Source: Salinarimonas sp052380005
GTDB lineage: Bacteria > Pseudomonadota > Alphaproteobacteria > Rhizobiales > Beijerinckiaceae
Strand: one strand, 5' to 3'
Length of the DNA: 64,000 nucleotides
Assembly: GCA_052380005.1 (NCBI GenBank)
Contig: JBQTCJ010000011.1
A program made the position numbers and the translations under genes. Shown piece by piece: positions 30,885 to 38,538 of this stretch. The notes below the pieces were generated by a model. The model was not told the DNA's origin. It made no database searches and was given only the letters and a program-made list of their open reading frames with translations. The stretch's first letter is position 1. Every line of letters starts with the position of its first letter.

Positions 30885-31517
30885 TCAGCCGGCGACGAGG
30901 CTCCCGATCCCGTCCACCGCGAACTGCACCGCGAGCGCGGCGAGGATGACGCCGAGGAGCCGCGTGAGCACGATGTTGCCGGTGACGCCGAGCAGCTTCG
31001 ACACGCGCTCGGCGACGAGGAAGGCGAGGAAGCAGGTGGCCACCCCCACCGCGATGACGCCGACGAGCGCCGCCTGCATCGCCGGCTCGCCCGCCGCACG
31101 GCCCGCGAGCAGGATCACCGCCGTGATCGCGCCCGGGCCCGCCATCAGCGGGATCGCGAGCGGGAAGGCGGCGACGTTGCGCACGTGATCGAGGGTGATC
31201 GCGGTCTCGGCGGTCTCGCGCTTGCGCTCCGAGCGGCCGCCGAAAATCATTTCGAAGGCGATGTAGAACAGGAGGATGCCGCCCGCGATCCGGAAGGCGG
31301 GGAGCCCGACGCCGAGCGCCTGCAGCAGCAATTCCCCGCCGAAGCCGAAGAACAGCAGAATCGCGAAGGCGATCAGGCAGGCGCGCACCGAGACGCCGCG
31401 GCGCTGCTCCTTCGTCATCCCGTTCGTCACCGACAGGAAGATCGGCGCCAGGCCGGGCGGGTCGAGCGTGACGAGCAGCGTGACGAACGCGGCCCAGAGG
31501 AAGTCGGCGTCGAGCAT
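30885..31517 (-). CDS. MarC-family integral membrane protein
   Basis: A 210-residue membrane protein with about six helices. The family signature DPPGLAPIFLSVTNGMTKEQRR follows the first helix, and IPLMAGPGAITAVILL marks the second half. MarC/YchE/YhgN proteins have no proven transport substrate, so function is left open. ATG at 31517 gives the family start MLDADFLWAAFVTLLVTLDP. It converges with the cysteine-rich protein with no spacer and diverges from the PP2C-like gene. Confidence 0.9.
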   Translation of the reverse strand: MLDADFLWAAFVTLLVTLDPPGLAPIFLSVTNGMTKEQRRGVSVRACLIAFAILLFFGFGGELLLQALGVGLPAFRIAGGILLFYIAFEMIFGGRSERKRETAETAITLDHVRNVAAFPLAIPLMAGPGAITAVILLAGRAAGEPAMQAALVGVIAVGVATCFLAFLVAERVSKLLGVTGNIVLTRLLGVILAALAVQFAVDGIGSLVAG

Positions 31518-31650
31518 CGTCCAGGGTCTCGGGAAGGGAGGGAGCGGGTCCGCCCCGCTTAGCGGAAACGGGCGTGGGCGTCGACCACGGCCGCTCGCCG
31601 TGCCACACTCCGCCCGCCTCGGCCTCGACGCGCCCCCGGAGCCCTCCACC

Positions 31651-32517
31651 ATGCCCTTCGTCGTCCGCGACAGCCTCTCGCTCCCCGGCTCCCCGGAGCG
31701 CCCGAACGAGGACGCCTGCGGGGCGGCGGGGGATTTCGCGTGGGCGATCGACGGGGCGATCCTGCCCGGCACCGAGGCGATCATGGACGCGCCGTCCGAC
31801 GCGGCCTGGCTCGTCGGCTTCGCGAGCGAGCGCTTCGCCGCACTCGCGCCGCACGCGACGGACGCGGCGCGGCTCGTGCTCTCCGTCGTCGAGGAGGCGC
31901 GCGCGCTCTTCCTCGCCCGCGTCGAGGCGAGCGGCCGGGCCGAGCGGATGGAGCGTCACACCTGGCCCGCTGCCGCGCTCACGCTGGCGCACGCGCGGCC
32001 GGGCGCCGTCGAGACGCTGACCCTCGCCGACACCATCGCCTATGTCCGCGAGGCGAGCGGGGCGGTCTACACGCTCGGCGAGGCGCCGGGCCTGCGCCGG
32101 GCCGAGAGCGCGCACGCGCAGCATCTCCTGCGCGAGACCGGGCTCGACATCGAGGCGATGCGCAAGAGCCCGGCCTACCTGGCGGACGCCGAGCGCCGCA
32201 AGCGCGCGCAGGTCGCCGCCGCACCGGCGATCTTCGGCCTGCATCCCGACGCGGTGGCGCAGGCGGAGCGCGGCTCGGTCGCGCTCGACGGCACCGCGCA
32301 GGTGCTGCTGGCGACCGACGGCTTCTCCGCGCTCGTCGAGCTCTACGGCGCGCTCGACGTGGCGGAACTGATGGAGCGGGCGTGCGGCGAGGGGCTCGAC
32401 CCGCTCGGCGCCCGGCTGCGCACGATCGAGACCGAGATCGACCCCACGGGGCGGCTCTACCCGCGCTTCAAGCGCTCGGACGACGCCACCGCGATCCTGG
32501 TCGAGGCGTCCTTCTGA
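31651..32517 (+). CDS. PP2C-like protein phosphatase domain protein
   Basis: A 288-residue cytosolic protein with a divergent PPM/PP2C fold. Metal-ligand motifs can be placed: PNEDACG near 18, AIDGA at 32-36, LLATDGFSAL near 230 and the final SDDATAILVE. A serine/threonine phosphatase role is plausible. Spacing between motifs is unusual and no regulatory domain is present, so activity is uncertain. Its last 61 bases overlap the 3' end of the convergent histidine kinase gene. Confidence 0.75.
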   Translation: MPFVVRDSLSLPGSPERPNEDACGAAGDFAWAIDGAILPGTEAIMDAPSDAAWLVGFASERFAALAPHATDAARLVLSVVEEARALFLARVEASGRAERMERHTWPAAALTLAHARPGAVETLTLADTIAYVREASGAVYTLGEAPGLRRAESAHAQHLLRETGLDIEAMRKSPAYLADAERRKRAQVAAAPAIFGLHPDAVAQAERGSVALDGTAQVLLATDGFSALVELYGALDVAELMERACGEGLDPLGARLRTIETEIDPTGRLYPRFKRSDDATAILVEASF

Positions 32518-33911
32518 GCCGCGCCGGCGGCGGGAAGGACCAGCACCGCCCGCAGGCCCGGATCGGCATCCTCGAGCCGCAGCACGCCCCCGTGCAGCCG
32601 CGCCACCGCCGCGACCAGCGACAGGCCGAGCCCGAAGCCGGGTCGCGTGCGGGCCGTCTCCAGCCGCACGAAGCGCTCGAGCACCCGCGCGCGCTCGGCC
32701 TGCGGGATGCCGGGGCCGCGGTCGCGCACGGCGATCAGCACGGCGTCGCCCTCCCGCCGGGCCGTGAGCGTCACGGCGGCGCCGGGCGCCGTGACGCCGG
32801 CGTACTTGAGCGCGTTGTCGAGGAGGTTCGCCAGCGCCTGGCCGAGGAGCTCGCGCGAGCCTTCGAGGGGGAGCGCGTCGGCGATGTCCGTCTCGAGCGT
32901 CACGCCCGCCTCCTCGGCGACCGCGTCGTAGAGTTCACCGACACCGCGGGCGATCTCGGCGGCGTCGATCGGCGCGCGCATCTCGCGCGCGTTGCCGGCC
33001 TCGAGCCGTGCGATCATCAGGAGCGCGTCGAAGACGCGGATGAGGTCGTCGCTCTCCTCGATCGTGCGCTCCAGCGCCGCGCGCAGCGCCTCCGGGCCGT
33101 CCGCGGTGCGCAGCGCCTCGTCGGCGCGGGCACGCAGGCGCGCGAGCGGGGACTTGAGGTCGTGGGCGATGTTGTCGGAGACCTGGCGCATGCCCTCCAT
33201 CAGCTCACCGATCCGCTCGAGCATGGCGTTGAGGCTCTCCGCCAGCCGGTCGAGCTCGTCGCCCGAGCCCGAGACGCCGAGGCGTCCGGAGAGGTCGCCC
33301 GCCATGATCGTCTTCGTCGTCGCCGTCATCGCCTCGATGCGGCCGAGCACGCGCTTGGAGACGAGCCAGCCGCCGACGAAGCCGAGCACGACGAGGACGA
33401 GGACCGACCAGCCGAAGGCGCCCCAGATCGCCTCGACGATGCGGTCCCGCTCGCCCATGTCGCGCCCCACCAGCAGGCGAAAGCCGCCGGGGAGGACGAA
33501 GACGCGCACGAGCGCGCGATGCACGGCGACGCCGCTCTCGTCCTCCGCCACGAGCCGGGCGTACTCGATCGTGCGCTCGCCGGGGCTGTCGAGCGTTCCC
33601 GGCGAGACCGAGACGACGTTGCCGGTGATGCGCTGGCCCTGCGGCGTGGTGAACAGGTAGACGGACGCGCCCGGCGCCTGCGCGCGGCGCTCCACCGCGC
33701 CGGCGAGGCGGCGCAGCCCACCGCGGCGCCAGATCCGCTCGAGATCGGCGATCTCGGCCTCGATCGTCTCGACCATGCCCCGCGTCGTGATCCGCTCGGC
33801 GCTCCAGGCGACGTAGCCCAGCGCCAGCACGATCGAGAGCGTGAACACCCCGAGGTAGAACAGCGACAGCCGGAACGCCGTCGTCGCGAGGAGCTTGCGC
33901 AGCCCGCTCAC
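32457..33911 (-). CDS. two-component sensor histidine kinase (HAMP, HisKA, HATPase)
   Basis: A 484-residue inner-membrane sensor. Membrane helices lie near 15-36 and 162-184 and flank a ~125-residue periplasmic domain. HAMP follows (about 185-238). The HisKA phospho-acceptor is His250 in DNIAHDLKSPLARLR. The ATPase has LLDNALKY, RDRGPGIP and GFGLGLSL. The layout resembles metal- or envelope-sensing kinases. The start is GTG at 33911, overlapping the regulator stop by four bases (GTGA). The 3' end overlaps the convergent PP2C-like gene by 61 bases. The signal is unknown. Confidence 0.92.
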   Translation of the reverse strand: MSGLRKLLATTAFRLSLFYLGVFTLSIVLALGYVAWSAERITTRGMVETIEAEIADLERIWRRGGLRRLAGAVERRAQAPGASVYLFTTPQGQRITGNVVSVSPGTLDSPGERTIEYARLVAEDESGVAVHRALVRVFVLPGGFRLLVGRDMGERDRIVEAIWGAFGWSVLVLVVLGFVGGWLVSKRVLGRIEAMTATTKTIMAGDLSGRLGVSGSGDELDRLAESLNAMLERIGELMEGMRQVSDNIAHDLKSPLARLRARADEALRTADGPEALRAALERTIEESDDLIRVFDALLMIARLEAGNAREMRAPIDAAEIARGVGELYDAVAEEAGVTLETDIADALPLEGSRELLGQALANLLDNALKYAGVTAPGAAVTLTARREGDAVLIAVRDRGPGIPQAERARVLERFVRLETARTRPGFGLGLSLVAAVARLHGGVLRLEDADPGLRAVLVLPAAGAAQKDASTRIAVASSERLKRG

Positions 33912-34594
33912 TCGCCGGCTCCGCGCAGGCGGTAGCCCGCGCCGCGGACGGTCTGGATCAGCGCGGTCTCGAAGCCCTTGTCGACCTTGGCGCGCAGCCG
34001 CGAGACGTGGACGTCGATGACGTTGGTCTGCGGGTCGAAATGGTAGTCCCAGACGTGCTCGAGCAGCATCGTGCGGGTGACGACCCGCCCGGCGTTGCGC
34101 ATCAGGTACTCGAGCAGCCGGAACTCGCGGGGCTGCAGCTCGATCTCGCGCCCCGCGCGGGTGACGCGCCGCGACAGCCGGTCGAGCTCGAGATCGCAGA
34201 CGGCGTAGCTCGTCGGCTCGGCGGCGGCGGGCGCCGCACCGCGCCGCGCCAGCACCTCGACCCGGGCGAGCAGCTCGGAGAAGGCGTAGGGCTTGGGCAG
34301 GTAGTCGTCGCCGCCCGCCCGCAGCCCCTTCACCCGGTCGTCCACCTGCCCGAGCGCGGAAAGGATCAGCACCGGCGTCGCCACGCCCTGCTCGCGCAGC
34401 GAGCGGATGAGCGAGAGCCCGTCGAGCTTGGGCAGCATGCGGTCGACGACGAGGATGTCGTAGTCGCCGCTCTCGGCGAGCGCGTAGCCGTCGAGCCCGG
34501 TCTCGGCATGGTCGACCGTGTGCCCCGCCTCGCGCAGGCCCTTGGCGAGGTAGGCTGCCGCCTCGCGGTCGTCTTCGACGATGAGGATCTTCAT
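33908..34594 (-). CDS. OmpR-family response regulator
   Basis: A 228-residue regulator. The receiver domain has acidic pair ED at 7-8, phospho-acceptor Asp51 (VVDRMLP) and the conserved Lys in YLPKPYAFSELL. The winged-helix DNA-binding domain includes LQPREFRLLEYLMRNAGRVVTR and VDVHVSRLRAKVD. It pairs with the overlapping downstream kinase. ATG at 34594 gives the family start MKILIVEDD; the longer frame runs through the repeat at 34638-34759 and is not coding. Confidence 0.94.
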   Translation of the reverse strand: MKILIVEDDREAAAYLAKGLREAGHTVDHAETGLDGYALAESGDYDILVVDRMLPKLDGLSLIRSLREQGVATPVLILSALGQVDDRVKGLRAGGDDYLPKPYAFSELLARVEVLARRGAAPAAAEPTSYAVCDLELDRLSRRVTRAGREIELQPREFRLLEYLMRNAGRVVTRTMLLEHVWDYHFDPQTNVIDVHVSRLRAKVDKGFETALIQTVRGAGYRLRGAGE

Positions 34595-34637
34595 GGTGAG
34601 CCACAGATAAGCGCGCGCGCGGCCGATGCCAGCCGTT

Positions 34638-34759
34638 TCCTCCCCGGAGGGGAGGAGTCCGCGCAGCGGACGGTGGGGCCGTTCGACCACGCGTGCGAGC
34701 CGCGTCGCCGCCCTCCCCACCCTCCGGCCTTCGGCCTCCGTCCTCCCCTGCGGGGAGGA
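34638..34759 (+). repeat. twin-hairpin dispersed repeat, copy A
   Basis: A ~122-base element bounded by two 8-bp-stem hairpins, TCCTCCCC and GGGGAGGA, with loops GGA (34638-34656) and TGC (34741-34759). The interior includes CGGTGGGGCCGTTCG and CCCTCCGGCCTTCGGCCTCC. An inverted second copy at 51854-51980 aligns over the whole length. It fills most of the gap between the response regulator start and the htrA stop. No open reading frame of its own is present. Confidence 0.8.
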
Positions 34760-34783
34760 AGCGGGTCGCGGACCTCGGGACAG

Positions 34784-35980
34784 TCACGTCCCCAGGCGGC
34801 CGATGCGCACGTCGAGGGCGGCCTCGCGGCCCTTGCGGAAGATCGTGATCGCGACCCGCGTGCCGGGTGCGATCCCGGCGATGCGGCGGGTGAGGTCGCG
34901 GTGGTCGCCGATGGCCTCGCCGTCCACCGCGAGGATGACGTCTCCCGAGCGCAGGCCGGCCTCGGCGGCGGGCGTGTTCGGCTGCGGCTGGGCGATCAGC
35001 GCGCCTCGGACCTCGTCGAGCCCGATCGCCTCGGCGATCTCCGGCGTCACCGCCTGGACCTGCACGCCGAGGAAGCCGCGGGTGACGACGCCGTCCGCGC
35101 GCAGCTGCGTCGTCACGCTCTCGGCGACGTGCGCCGGGATGGCGAAGGCGATGCCGACGTTGCCGCCGGACGGCGAGAAGATCGCCGTGTTCACGCCAAC
35201 GACCTGGCCGGCGAGATTGAAGGTCGGGCCGCCCGAGTTGCCCCGGTTGATCGGCGCGTCGATCTGCATGAACTCGTCGTAGGGCCCGGCGCCGATGTCG
35301 CGCGCCTCCGCCGAGACGATGCCCGCCGTCACCGTGCCGCCGAGCCCGAACGGGTTGCCGATCGCCACCACCCAGTCGCCGATGCGCGAGCGCTCCGGCG
35401 CGAACTCGACGTAGGGGAAGATCTCCCCGTCCGCGTCGACCTTCACGAGGGCGAGGTCGGTGCGCGGGTCGGTGCCGACCACGCGCGCGTCGAACGTGCG
35501 CCCGTCGTCCATCAGGACCTCGACCTCCACGGCGTTCTCGACGACGTGGTTGTTGGTGACGAGGTAGCCGTCGGCGGAGACGAGGAAGCCCGAGCCCTGC
35601 GACGCCGCGAAGCGCTCCGGCGGCGGGCCGCCCCGGCGCTGCCGCGGGTCGCCCTCGCCGAAGCGGCGGAAGAACTCGTAGAGCGGATCGCCCGGCGCGA
35701 GGTCGGGGACCTGCCCGCCGAAACCCTCCGGGCCGCGCACCGCGACCGCTTGTGCGCGCACCCGCACCGATACGACGGCGGGGCGCACGCGCTCGACGAC
35801 GTCGGCGAAGGAGGGCATCGTGAGCGGCCGCTCCAGGGTGAGCGGATCGGCGAGCGCCGCGGGCGGGGGCAGCATGCCGCTGCCGACCGTGCCCGCGCCG
35901 ACGGCCGCGGCGACGGCGGCGGCGACGAGGCCGGCGCGCAGGCGCGCGCTGCGGGTTCGGGGCGTCCGGATCTCGCGCAT
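34784..35980 (-). CDS. HtrA/Do-family periplasmic serine protease with one PDZ domain
   Basis: A ~398-residue protease. A Sec signal or membrane anchor spans about 12-45. The trypsin-like domain has the full triad: His145 (TNNHVVE), Asp175 (TDLALVK) and Ser249 (NRGNSGGP). One C-terminal PDZ domain runs from ~300 to the end. DegP-type enzymes have two PDZ domains and ~480 residues, so the layout is DegS-like. The start is uncertain between ATG 35980 (used) and ATG 35992, which abuts GAAGGG. It lies upstream of the two-component pair but is separated from it by the repeat. Confidence 0.9.
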   Translation of the reverse strand: MREIRTPRTRSARLRAGLVAAAVAAAVGAGTVGSGMLPPPAALADPLTLERPLTMPSFADVVERVRPAVVSVRVRAQAVAVRGPEGFGGQVPDLAPGDPLYEFFRRFGEGDPRQRRGGPPPERFAASQGSGFLVSADGYLVTNNHVVENAVEVEVLMDDGRTFDARVVGTDPRTDLALVKVDADGEIFPYVEFAPERSRIGDWVVAIGNPFGLGGTVTAGIVSAEARDIGAGPYDEFMQIDAPINRGNSGGPTFNLAGQVVGVNTAIFSPSGGNVGIAFAIPAHVAESVTTQLRADGVVTRGFLGVQVQAVTPEIAEAIGLDEVRGALIAQPQPNTPAAEAGLRSGDVILAVDGEAIGDHRDLTRRIAGIAPGTRVAITIFRKGREAALDVRIGRLGT

Positions 35981-36201
35981 CGTGACAAGCATCCCTTCAC
36001 GGGTTTCGGTCTTCGAGGCTGGAAGATGGCGCAGCCGAGCTTGCACCGCCATCACGCGCACATGACATTTTCGTAAGGAAGCCCGCCGGCGTGCGCTCCG
36101 ATGGGACAAGAGTCCGCTCTCATTCACCGCTCGTTCATCTTGTTGCCGCTTTATCGGGCTCTGCAGTTCGGGATCAACGAACCCAACGAGTCGAGCCCTC
36201 C

Positions 36202-36669
36202 ATGAAGACCTCCAGATTCGCGCTCGCGGGCGCTCTCGCCGCGACCCTCACCCTCGGCGCCTGTGCGGGCGCCGGCCCGAACCAGCAGGTCGGGGGCTTC
36301 TCCGGCGCGCTGATCGGCGGCATCGTCGGCTCTCAGATCGGCGGCGGTCCCGGCGAGCGCATCGCGGCCGGCCTCGCCGGCGCCGCGATCGGCGGCCTGA
36401 TCGGCGGCCAGATCGGCGCCAACCTCGACGCCGCCGACCAGCAGCGTCTCTTCAACGCCCAGCGCCAGGCCTTCGCGGCGCCCCCCGGCCAGCCGGTGCG
36501 CTGGCAGGGCGATCAGGCCTACGGCGAGGTGATCGCCTTCGAGCCGGTGCAGCGCAGCGGCCGGTACTGCCGCGAGTACCAGAACACGGTCTACATCGGC
36601 GGGCGCCCGCAGCAGGCCTACGGCACCGCCTGCCGCCAGCCGGACGGCTCGTGGGAGATCGTCGGCTGA
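36202..36669 (+). CDS. glycine-zipper outer-membrane lipoprotein
   Basis: A 155-residue lipoprotein. Lipobox LGAC places the acylated Cys near residue 21. Residues ~32-75 form a glycine-zipper two-helix region (GALIGGIVGSQIGGG and GLAGAAIGGLIGGQIG). A C-terminal domain with RYCREYQNTVYIGGRPQQAYGTACRQPDGSWEIVG matches the 17-kDa surface antigen/SlyB-like group. Probably an envelope-structural or stress lipoprotein. ATG at 36202 is used because the signal peptide starts there. A strong terminator follows. Confidence 0.88.
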   Translation: MKTSRFALAGALAATLTLGACAGAGPNQQVGGFSGALIGGIVGSQIGGGPGERIAAGLAGAAIGGLIGGQIGANLDAADQQRLFNAQRQAFAAPPGQPVRWQGDQAYGEVIAFEPVQRSGRYCREYQNTVYIGGRPQQAYGTACRQPDGSWEIVG

Positions 36670-36704
36670 CGCCGGACGCCTCTCGAAGCATCGCGATGCA
36701 TGGG

Positions 36705-36729
36705 AAAGGGGCTCTCGGAGCCCCTTTTT
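36705..36729 (+). terminator. intrinsic terminator after glycine-zipper lipoprotein
   Basis: GGGGCTC and GAGCCCC form a 7-bp stem with loop TCG, followed by five T and preceded by AAA, 36 bases after the stop. The clearest rho-independent terminator in the window. Confidence 0.9.
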
Positions 36730-36811
36730 CGTGCGTATTTGCCCGTGCGTGACACCGTGTCGCCGAACGCTAGCATCGTGCCGCCACGGACGACGCTGTA
36801 CATTCCGGCCC

Positions 36812-37975
36812 ATGACGATCTGGATCCTCTTCGCGCTCATGACGGGCGCCGCCGTGCTGGCGGTGCTCGTGCCCCTGTCGCGCCGCAAGGCGGCCGAGGC
36901 GGCGGACGCCGCCGAGAGCGAGCGGCTGTTCTACGAGGACCAGACCGCCGAGATCGAGCGCGACCACGGGCGCGGCCTGATCACGGCCGAGGAGATGCGT
37001 GCGGCCAAGGCGGAGGCGGCGCGCCGACTGATCCGCGCGACGGCGCAGGCTCCCGTCCCGCAGGAGACGGTGGACGAGCCGGCGCTGCGCAGGCGCCGCG
37101 CGGCCTCGGCCGTGGCGCTCTCGTCGGTGCCGCTGCTGGCGCTCGCGGTCTACGGCGCCTACGGCTCGCCGCACCTGCCGGCGCAGCCGCTCTCCGCGCG
37201 TCTCGAGCAGACGATCGACCCGCGCAACCTCGACATCGCCGAGGCGGTGGCGCGCATCGAGACGCACCTCGCCGAGGAGCCGGACGACGGCCGCGGCTGG
37301 GACGTGCTCGGCCCCGTCTACATGCGCCAGGGCCGCTTCGAGGACGCCGCGCGCGCCTACGCCAACGCGCTGCGCCTCCTCGGTCCCGATTCCGCGCGCC
37401 TGGCGAACCTCGGCGAGGCGCTCGTCAATGCCGAGGGCGGCGTGGTCAAGGCCCGCGCCCGCGAGGCCTTCGAGCAGGCGCTCGCCCTCGACGAGAACCA
37501 TCCCAAGGCGCGCTTCTATCTCGCCCAGGCACGCGAGCAGGAAGGCGACGTCGCCGGCGCCCGCGCGGCCTACGAGGAGATCGTGCGTCGCTCGCCCCCC
37601 GACGCCCCCTGGCTGGACGTCGTCGGCGAGCGGCTCGTCGCCGTCGGCGGCGCGCCGATCGAGCGGCGCCCGCCCTTCGCCGGCGCGCCGGGCTCGGAAG
37701 CCGGCGCGGCCCTCGCGGCGCTGCCCGAGGCCGATCGCCTTGCGGCGATCGGCGGCATGGTGGAAGGCCTCGCGGCACGCTTGAAGGAAGAGGGCGGGAG
37801 CGCCGACGAATGGGTGCGGCTGTTGCGCTCCTACGCCGTGCTGGGCGACCGGGATCGCGCGCAGATCGCGCTCGGGGAAGCCCGTGCGGCGCTCGCCGGC
37901 GATCCCGCCGCCGTCGCCACGCTCGACGCGGCGGCTGCGGAGATGGGGCTCGGCGCGGCCGCGCCGAGGCAGTAG
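36812..37975 (+). CDS. ccmI: cytochrome c biogenesis protein CcmI
   Basis: A 387-residue membrane protein. Two helices (about 2-19 and 103-120) flank a cytoplasmic loop (RRKAAEAADAAESERLFYEDQTAEIERDHGRGLI). A periplasmic TPR-containing domain follows (GWDVLGPVYMRQGRFEDAARAYANALRLL and later repeats). CcmI chaperones apocytochrome c for haem ligation with CcmF and CcmH. ATG at 36812 gives the usual MTIWILFALM start. It is the first gene of ccmI-ccmE-ccmF-ccmH. Confidence 0.94.
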   Translation: MTIWILFALMTGAAVLAVLVPLSRRKAAEAADAAESERLFYEDQTAEIERDHGRGLITAEEMRAAKAEAARRLIRATAQAPVPQETVDEPALRRRRAASAVALSSVPLLALAVYGAYGSPHLPAQPLSARLEQTIDPRNLDIAEAVARIETHLAEEPDDGRGWDVLGPVYMRQGRFEDAARAYANALRLLGPDSARLANLGEALVNAEGGVVKARAREAFEQALALDENHPKARFYLAQAREQEGDVAGARAAYEEIVRRSPPDAPWLDVVGERLVAVGGAPIERRPPFAGAPGSEAGAALAALPEADRLAAIGGMVEGLAARLKEEGGSADEWVRLLRSYAVLGDRDRAQIALGEARAALAGDPAAVATLDAAAAEMGLGAAAPRQ

Positions 37976-37992
37976 CGGGAGTGGGGACCGGG

Positions 37993-38484
37993 ATGACGAG
38001 GAAGCAACGCCGCCTGACGATGATCGCCGCCGCCGGCGCGACGCTGGCGATCGCGCTCGGCCTCGTCCTGTGGGCGATGAGCGACACGATCGTCTTCTTC
38101 CGCGCGCCCTCGCAGGTGGTGAGCGAGGGCGTCGAGCCCGGCGTGCGCTTCCGGCTCGGCGGGCTCGTCGAGGCCGGCTCGGTCGAGCGCCACGGCGACC
38201 AGGTCACCACCTTCGCGGTGGGAGACGGCGCCGGGACGGTCACCGTGCGCTACCGCGGCCTCCTGCCCGATCTGTTCCGCGAGGGCCAGGGCGTCGTCAC
38301 CGAAGGGCGGCTCGACGCCACGGGGCTCTTCGTCGCGGACACGGTTCTCGCGCGCCACGACGAGAACTACATGCCGCGCGAGGTCGCGGACGCGCTGAAG
38401 GCGAATGGCCTGTGGCAGCACGACGGCCCCGCCGTGCGCCCCGCGGCCGCCCGCGACCTGCCGAGCCATACCCCCACGCAGTGA
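37993..38484 (+). CDS. ccmE: haem chaperone CcmE
   Basis: A 163-residue periplasmic haem chaperone with one N-terminal anchor (about 11-28). It carries haem covalently on His122 within VLARHDENYMPREV, with Tyr126 as the usual haem ligand, and hands it to CcmF/CcmH. The OB-fold core (FRLGGLVEAGSVER through VRYRGLLPDLFREGQGVV) is intact. The start follows GGGGACCGGG, 17 bases after ccmI. The C-terminal tail is Pro/Ala-rich. Confidence 0.96.
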   Translation: MTRKQRRLTMIAAAGATLAIALGLVLWAMSDTIVFFRAPSQVVSEGVEPGVRFRLGGLVEAGSVERHGDQVTTFAVGDGAGTVTVRYRGLLPDLFREGQGVVTEGRLDATGLFVADTVLARHDENYMPREVADALKANGLWQHDGPAVRPAAARDLPSHTPTQ

Positions 38485-38538
38485 CGGCCCCGACGCCGTC
38501 GCCCGCCACGTTCGCGAGATGATGAGGAACGCGCCGCG

